A stretch of 64,000 nucleotides of DNA from Acidobacteriota bacterium. Lineage in GTDB: Bacteria > Acidobacteriota > Blastocatellia > Pyrinomonadales > Pyrinomonadaceae. Both the position numbers and the translations under genes were made by a program. Below are positions 59,343 through 64,000 of the stretch, piece by piece. The DNA is taken from positions 310,001 to 374,000 of the forward strand of contig JADKBM010000016.1 in NCBI GenBank assembly GCA_016715115.1, in the 5' to 3' direction. Under the pieces are notes generated by a model. It searched no databases. It had not been told where the DNA came from and saw only the letters and a program-made list of their open reading frames with translations. The stretch's first letter is position 1; each line of letters starts with the position of its first letter.

Positions 59343-59552
59343 CCAGATTACGCATTAGCGGATTTTGCCCGCGAATCCTCGCCAATCGGCGCGAATGGAA
59401 ATCCGGTTTAAGAGCGCGCCGAAAGACTCCGTTTTTATGAAATTGGGACACAAAGCTTCGAAAAGCGGTTTGTTCGGACGCGTTCGGACAAAATTCTATT
59501 CGCGCCGATTCGCGGAAATTCGCGGGCAAACTTTCCATTGCGTAATTCGGGT
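59343..59552. repeat. About 55-bp imperfect inverted repeat (MITE-like)
   Basis: Left arm about 59343-59398 (CCCAGATTACGCATTAGCGG ... CCAATCGGCGCGAAT) and right arm about 59498-59552 (ATTCGCGCCGATTCGCGG ... GCGTAATTCGGG) are imperfect reverse complements (roughly 75-80% by eye) around a 99-base loop. No gene inside. With the previous element it fills the 567-base gap 59046-59612. Confidence 0.7.
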
Positions 59553-59612
59553 TTATTCAAAAATTCACGAGCGATCAGCTATGGAGAGCATTAGAAGGAA
59601 CTTCGGGCGTAG

Positions 59613-60722
59613 TTACTCTGAAACTATCTCCCGAACAATGTTCGGGTTGAGTGCGGGGACGCTCGGCCCTTCGGTGCGCAAAAGCTCGACTTCCTTGACG
59701 AATTCCTCGACGATGTCGACGCCCGCGACCTTGCGCATCGGGACGCCGTTCTTGAAGATCATCCCGACCTGACGGCCGAACGTGATCCCGAGCTGGGAAT
59801 CGTGCGCTTCGCCCGGGCCGTTGACGGCGCAGCCCATAATCGACAAATGCAAGGGCTCTTCGATATGCGCCAGGCGGCGTTCGACCTCAGTCACGATCTC
59901 GACGAAGTTATCGACATCGAGCCTGCCGCAAGTCGGACACGCGACGACCGTCACACCGCGCTCGCGCAGTTCGAGCGATTTGAGAATCTCCCATCCGACA
60001 CGGACCTCTTCGTGCGGTTCCGCGGCGAGCGAGACGCGGATCGTGTCGCCGATGCCTTCGTGAAGCAGAATTCCGAGCCCCATCGCCGATTTGATCGTGC
60101 CGCCAAACGGAGTTCCGGCTTCTGTGACGCCCAAGTGGAGCGGATAATCGACCTTGTCCGACATCAGCCGATACGCGGCCACCATCCGGTTGACATCCGA
60201 CGCCTTGAGACTGATGACGATGTCGGAGAATCCGAGGTCTTCAAGGATCCGCACGTGACGCATTCCGGATTCGACCATCGCTTCGGGCGTCGCCGTCCCA
60301 TATTTCTGCAGCAGGTCCTTTTCGAGCGAGCCGCCGTTGACGCCGATGCGGATCGGGATTTTGCGAGCTTCGGTCGCGCGCACGACCTCGCGGACGCGAT
60401 CGATCGATCCGATGTTGCCGGGATTGATCCGAAGCTTGTCGATTCCGGCATCGAGCGCAATGAGCGCAAGTTTGTAGTGGAAATGAATGTCGGCAACGAT
60501 CGGCATATCGGTCCGCTTGCGTATCTCGGACATCGCTTTCGCCGCATCGTTGTCGGGAACGGCGATGCGGACGATCTCGCAGCCCGCGGCCTTCATCTCT
60601 TCGATCTGCCTGATCGTTCCATCGACGTCGGTGGTGTCGGTCTTGGTCATCGACTGCACCGACACCGGCGCGCCGCCGCCGATCTGGACGCCGCGAACAT
60701 TTACGGATCTTGATTTTCGCAT
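59613..60722 (-). CDS. ispG: 4-hydroxy-3-methylbut-2-en-1-yl diphosphate synthase
   Basis: 369 residues. TIM-barrel N-terminal half (SVQSMTKTDTTDVDGTIRQI, MPIVADIHFHYKLALIAL, KLRINPGNIGS) and C-terminal Fe-S domain with ACPTCGR (two Cys) and MGCAVNGPGE (third Cys and the Glu ligand). It reduces MEcPP to HMBPP, the sixth step of the MEP pathway, using a [4Fe-4S] cluster. The family's short, two-domain version is seen. Third in dxr-rseP-ispG. Confidence 0.95.
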   Translation of the reverse strand: MRKSRSVNVRGVQIGGGAPVSVQSMTKTDTTDVDGTIRQIEEMKAAGCEIVRIAVPDNDAAKAMSEIRKRTDMPIVADIHFHYKLALIALDAGIDKLRINPGNIGSIDRVREVVRATEARKIPIRIGVNGGSLEKDLLQKYGTATPEAMVESGMRHVRILEDLGFSDIVISLKASDVNRMVAAYRLMSDKVDYPLHLGVTEAGTPFGGTIKSAMGLGILLHEGIGDTIRVSLAAEPHEEVRVGWEILKSLELRERGVTVVACPTCGRLDVDNFVEIVTEVERRLAHIEEPLHLSIMGCAVNGPGEAHDSQLGITFGRQVGMIFKNGVPMRKVAGVDIVEEFVKEVELLRTEGPSVPALNPNIVREIVSE

Positions 60723-60729
60723 AACGTTT

Positions 60730-60790
60730 GGAGTTCCGCCTTCAGGCGGCCTCGCGTTTGAATTCGTCTACGCCGCCTCGGCGGAACTCC
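60730..60790. repeat. Inverted repeat between rseP and ispG
   Basis: GGAGTTCCGCC (60730-60740) and GGCGGAACTCC (60780-60790) pair perfectly around a 39-base loop with internal GCCTTCAGGC palindromes. It fills most of the 72-bp gap and could act as an mRNA processing or attenuating hairpin within the operon. Confidence 0.7.
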
Positions 60791-60794
60791 GAGC

Positions 60795-62159
60795 TTAGAA
60801 GAATCTCGAAATATCCAGAACCATCGTGAAGATCATCAACAGCACGATGATCGCGAGTCCGGCGAGTTGGATCTTCTCGCGGAACGCCATCGACATCGTC
60901 TTGCCGAACCAGGACAGCACTTTCTCGATGCCGAGGACCATTATCTGGCCGCCGTCAAGCAGAGGGATCGGCAGCAAATTGAACACGCCGAGGTTCAAAC
61001 TGATGACCGCGAGAATCGAGAAAAGTCCCGCGATTCCTGCCTCGCGAACCACTTGCGCGATGATCTGAACGATCCCGACCGGTCCGGCAAGCCCGGCGTC
61101 CCTAACCGAACGCTCGCCCGAGAACAGCTGTCCGAAAACGCGTCCGGTGAGGCGCAGAATATCGAGGTTCTGGGTAACGGCGAAATTTGCGGCCGATCCG
61201 ATCGTCGCCGGATCCCGGACCGCATCGACCGAGTTGCCGAACGCGATTCCGATCTGCCAAGCGCCTTCCGGCGTCTGTTTGGCAGTTGTCGTGATCTCCT
61301 TCGGTTCGTTGTTGCGCGTGATCGACATCGCGATCGGCTGGTCCTTGGCCTCGACGATCGCGTTTCGGACCTCCATCCGGTTGCGCACGAGTTTTCCGTT
61401 TACGGCGGTGATCATATCGCCCTTTTGCAATCCCGACTGAGCCGCCGGCATATTCTCGACGACGCGGTCGACGACCACCGGTTCGGCGCCCATATCCGGA
61501 TCGAAATCGAGTTCACCGATGCCGTTGCCGTTGACCATCGTTCGCGACGGCTTGATCGTCAGCGGCAAGCGCTTTCCGTCGCGCTCGATGACGATCGCAA
61601 CTTCTTTGTCGGGAGAGATCGCCGCATCTTTGCGAATCCGGTCGAACGTCGGACTTTCGATGCCGTCGAACGCGACGATCCGGTCGCCCGGCTTGATCCC
61701 GGCCTGTTCCGCGGCTCCGTTGGCCTTGACGACGCCGACGACCGGCGCCGGCATTGCCGGAATTCCGTAGATCATCGCCGCGCCGAACGGGATCGCCAAT
61801 GCGAGCACGATGTTCATAAACGGGCCGCCGAGCATCACGAGAAACTTCTGCCAGCGCGGACGAAGCTCGTAGAGTTCGCTTTCCGGAACCACCTCGCCGT
61901 CCGACGCTCCGCCTTCAAGCGACGAGGTCGCTTCGTCACCGTAGAGCTTGACGTACGCGCCGAGCGGGATCGCTGAAATGCGATAGTCGGTGTGGCCGCG
62001 TTTGAAACCCCAGACGCGCGGTCCGAGCCCGAAGAACGAATACGCTTCAACCCTCATCCCCAAGATCTTGGCGACGATGAAATGCCCGAATTCGTGAATA
62101 TTGATCGCGACTCCGAGAACGAAAATGACCGCTAATGTAACAACTAAGATATCCGGCAT
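60795..62159 (-). CDS. rseP: RIP metalloprotease (site-2 protease)
   Basis: 454 residues. The zinc motif HEFGH is in the first helix (VAINIHEFGHFIVAKILG, near residue 22), with the second half of the site at NLLPIPLLDGGQIMV in the C-terminal membrane region. Two PDZ domains lie between (GAAEQAGIKPGDRIVAFDG and AAQSGLQKGDMITAVNGK). RseP-type enzymes cut anti-sigma factors or signal-peptide remnants within the membrane. A membrane-anchored anti-sigma-like CHAT protein in the same window (31390-34911) is a conceivable target; that is speculation. Confidence 0.93.
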   Translation of the reverse strand: MPDILVVTLAVIFVLGVAINIHEFGHFIVAKILGMRVEAYSFFGLGPRVWGFKRGHTDYRISAIPLGAYVKLYGDEATSSLEGGASDGEVVPESELYELRPRWQKFLVMLGGPFMNIVLALAIPFGAAMIYGIPAMPAPVVGVVKANGAAEQAGIKPGDRIVAFDGIESPTFDRIRKDAAISPDKEVAIVIERDGKRLPLTIKPSRTMVNGNGIGELDFDPDMGAEPVVVDRVVENMPAAQSGLQKGDMITAVNGKLVRNRMEVRNAIVEAKDQPIAMSITRNNEPKEITTTAKQTPEGAWQIGIAFGNSVDAVRDPATIGSAANFAVTQNLDILRLTGRVFGQLFSGERSVRDAGLAGPVGIVQIIAQVVREAGIAGLFSILAVISLNLGVFNLLPIPLLDGGQIMVLGIEKVLSWFGKTMSMAFREKIQLAGLAIIVLLMIFTMVLDISRFF

Positions 62160-62265
62160 GCTTTGTAAACCCTTTGTTTGATCTAGTCTCGATTAGAATC
62201 TTGAAATTAAATTCAAGTTGCAAGGATAAAGAATAAAACGCGGCGGCGCGGTTAGGCAACCCGGC

Positions 62266-63429
62266 TTATGCCGTTGCGCGGCGTTCGAGTCCGGCGAGAG
62301 CCTGCGCGCGCGCCCAGGCATCGGTTTCGACGATCGTTTCAAGATCCGAGGCGGCGACCGGTGAATGCTGATCCATTACCGATTCGATAATGGCCGGGAT
62401 CTCGCTCAAACGGATGCGTCCGGCAAGAAATTCGGCGACCGCGACCTCGTTTGCCGCATTCAGAACCGCCGGCATCGTCCCGCCCGCCCGAAGCGCGCGA
62501 TACGCGAGCGCGAGGCACGGAAACCGGTCCGTGTCGGGTTCTTCGAAGGTGAGTTGCGAAACGCGCCGGAAATCAAGCGGTTCGAGGCAATTTTCGGAAC
62601 GCGCCGGATACGTCAGCGCATATTGGATCGCATGCTTCATATCGGTCACACCGAGTTGCGCGATGATCGATCCATCGACCAGTTCGACCATCGAATGGAT
62701 GACTGACTGCGGATGCACGACGACCGAAATGCGGTCCGCGTCGAATCCGAAAAGCCATTTGGCCTCAATGACTTCGAGGCCCTTGTTCATCAGCGTCGCG
62801 GAATCGATGGTGATCTTTTCGCCCATCTTCCAGTTCGGATGGTCAAGCGCCTCGGCACGCGTCGCGTTCTCGATCTCCGATTTCGATTTGGTGCGGAACG
62901 GTCCGCCCGATGCGGTCAGAATGAGTCGTTTTACATCTTTCGACGATTCGCCGCGCAGACATTGGTGGATCGCGTTGTGTTCTGAATCGACCGGCAAAAG
63001 CTCGGCGCCCGATTTCGCCGCCGCGGCGGTCATCAGTTCGCCGGCCATCACGAGAGTTTCTTTGTTCGCGAGCGCGATGCGCTTCCCGGCTTCGATCGCA
63101 CGGAGCGTCGGGACGAATCCGACCGCGCCGACGGTCGCCGAAACGACTGTCTCGGCCGAAGAGTGAGTCGCGACGGCGACAAGCCCCGCCTCGCCGGTCA
63201 GAATCTCGGGTCTGTTTGATTTGAGAAGTTTGCTAAGTTCGTCGGCGGCCGATTGATCACGAACGGCGACCACTTCCGGGTCAAATCGCTCGATCTGCTC
63301 GGCAAGCACCGAAACGTTTCCGCCCGCGCCGAGCGCGACGACGCGAAACCCGTCGTTGAGATGCTCGACAACCCTTAACGTGTTACATCCGATCGATCCG
63401 GTCGAGCCGAGAATTGAAATCGCTTTCAT
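62266..63429 (-). CDS. dxr: 1-deoxy-D-xylulose 5-phosphate reductoisomerase
   Basis: 387 residues. NADPH-binding GSTGSIG at the N-terminus, NKETLVMAGE, the metal/substrate motif PVDSEHNAIHQCL, MNKGLEVIEAKWLFGF and VVVHPQSVIHSMVE. It converts DXP to MEP, the committed step of the MEP pathway. It is the first gene of dxr-rseP-ispG; 106 bases separate it from rseP. Array F starts about 25 bases upstream of its start codon, where the promoter should be. Confidence 0.95.
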   Translation of the reverse strand: MKAISILGSTGSIGCNTLRVVEHLNDGFRVVALGAGGNVSVLAEQIERFDPEVVAVRDQSAADELSKLLKSNRPEILTGEAGLVAVATHSSAETVVSATVGAVGFVPTLRAIEAGKRIALANKETLVMAGELMTAAAAKSGAELLPVDSEHNAIHQCLRGESSKDVKRLILTASGGPFRTKSKSEIENATRAEALDHPNWKMGEKITIDSATLMNKGLEVIEAKWLFGFDADRISVVVHPQSVIHSMVELVDGSIIAQLGVTDMKHAIQYALTYPARSENCLEPLDFRRVSQLTFEEPDTDRFPCLALAYRALRAGGTMPAVLNAANEVAVAEFLAGRIRLSEIPAIIESVMDQHSPVAASDLETIVETDAWARAQALAGLERRATA

Positions 63430-63454
63430 AAATGACAGGACTCAGATTAACACA

Positions 63455-63610
63455 ATTTGATTTTGGATTTGGGATTTGGGATTTGGGATTTGGGATTTTG
63501 GATTTTGGATTTCGGATTTGGGATATTTGGGATTTTGGATTTTGGATTTGGGATTTGGGATATTTGGGATTTGGGATCTGGGATTTGGGATCTGGGATTT
63601 GGGATTTCCA
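63455..63610. repeat. Array F: GGGATTT/TGGATTT heptamers upstream of dxr
   Basis: About 20 words of 7 bp (GGGATTT, TGGATTT, CGGATTT, GGGATAT, GGGATCT) in one orientation on the plus strand; the same words as arrays C and D-left. It occupies the probable promoter region of dxr. Confidence 0.9.
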
Positions 63611-63661
63611 GAATTCCACGGGTTCCAGACTGGGAATCCCGAATCGCGTTGCAATCGCGTC

Positions 63662-63974
63662 GAGTCGGTACCATCTGCGGTAGCGGATGGTTGGTTGCGG
63701 CACTCACGGACCGAAGTATTGATGCCAACCGATCTTCAACCATCCGCTACCGAGGCTGTGTCGAAACCTTCAGAAGTTTGAGTTCATAGATCAAAATCAA
63801 GCGGCTTTCTTCTAATTGCCACTAGCTTCAGCTAGTGGGCAGCGTAACCCCAAGACTTTCTTGGCTTTAGCCCAATACTGCGGCTAAAGCCGGGATCAAG
63901 TTTGAATCTCGATTCATAAAACCGAAGACAAATCGGAGTTTTGACACAGCCTCTACCGCAGATGGTACCGACTC
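63662..63974. repeat. 32-bp palindromic element split by a small transposon
   Basis: The left arm 63662-63693 (GAGTCGGTACCATCTGCGGT, AGCGGATGGTTG) and the right arm, made by joining 63737-63751 (CAACCATCCGCTACC) to 63958-63974 (GCAGATGGTACCGACTC), are perfect reverse complements once the inserted element and one TACC copy are removed. The loop is 43 bases. A solo half-arm occurs at 25022-25052. Confidence 0.85.
63752..63953. mobile_element. Non-autonomous transposable element (MITE) with TACC target duplication
   Basis: 202 bp bounded by GAGGCTGTGTCGAAAC and the inverse of GTTTTGACACAGCCTC, flanked on both sides by TACC (63748-63751 and 63954-63957). No coding capacity. Inside are two perfect hairpins, CACTAGC/GCTAGTG and GGCTTTAGCC/GGCTAAAGCC. 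The end sequence resembles that of the IS at 43129 (GAGGCTGT...) but is not the same. Confidence 0.8.
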
Positions 63975-64000
63975 GTCCCGGCCCCGAATACAAAGAACCC

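Overview
The window looks like a chromosomal segment of an Acidobacteriota genome, most likely from the Blastocatellia side. The evidence is a VWA protein of the type named for acidobacteria, many Sec-exported hydrolases, an ECF sigma factor next to a CHAT protein, RHS debris, and intergenic arrays of short tandem words. GC looks moderately high by eye. The lineage is inferred from gene content; no rRNA or tRNA gene is visible.

Layout. 1-7625 (minus): a tightly packed export operon (M28 peptidase, NTF2-like protein, metallo-beta-lactamase-fold hydrolase, NTF2-tailed protein, amidohydrolase, second NTF2-like protein running off the edge), preceded by a YVTN beta-propeller. 8058-9479: glutamate dehydrogenase with a clear terminator. 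9840-16574 (plus): a LecA-like lectin-domain protein, acidobacterial VWA protein, HEAT protein, birA, a frame-broken VanW gene, an acidic protein and coaX. 16561-24923: exported proteins of unknown role, a 17-residue repeat protein, PlsC, an M14 peptidase and a SpoIID/LytB protein. 25177-28818: a 1213-residue RTX calcium-binding protein. 29201-35508 (minus): a four-gene cluster of ECF sigma factor, membrane-anchored TPR-CHAT protease, an unknown protein and a trypsin-like protease. 35687-36543: UspA and a DUF5335-like protein.

36753-49198 is a graveyard or reservoir of RHS material: a detached RHS tail, a YCF48/BNR fragment, two HExxH metallopeptidase 'tips', several exported partner proteins (two of them paralogous), a decayed IS1182-type element inserted exactly at the RHS core/tip boundary, and an RHS core whose 5' end is missing and abuts a truncated zinc-ribbon thioredoxin gene. 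49200-53547: PPOX flavoprotein, membrane protein, formate dehydrogenase alpha subunit and a small zinc-ribbon protein. 54402-59045 (plus): a microprotein, miaA, hfq, tmk, holB, a TonB-C-domain protein and a DUF2752 gene broken by an in-frame TAG. 59613-63429 (minus): dxr-rseP-ispG, combining two isoprenoid (MEP pathway) enzymes with a site-2 protease.

Three features stand out. (1) At least six intergenic arrays built from a small shared vocabulary of 7-bp (once 9-bp) words, most of which toggle between two letters at one position, packed against stop or start codons. (2) The RHS/metallopeptidase/partner region. (3) The sigma-CHAT-unknown-trypsin cluster, which could be a two-protease signalling or defence module. 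Several genes carry single-base lesions in homopolymers, so some 'pseudogenes' may be assembly errors.
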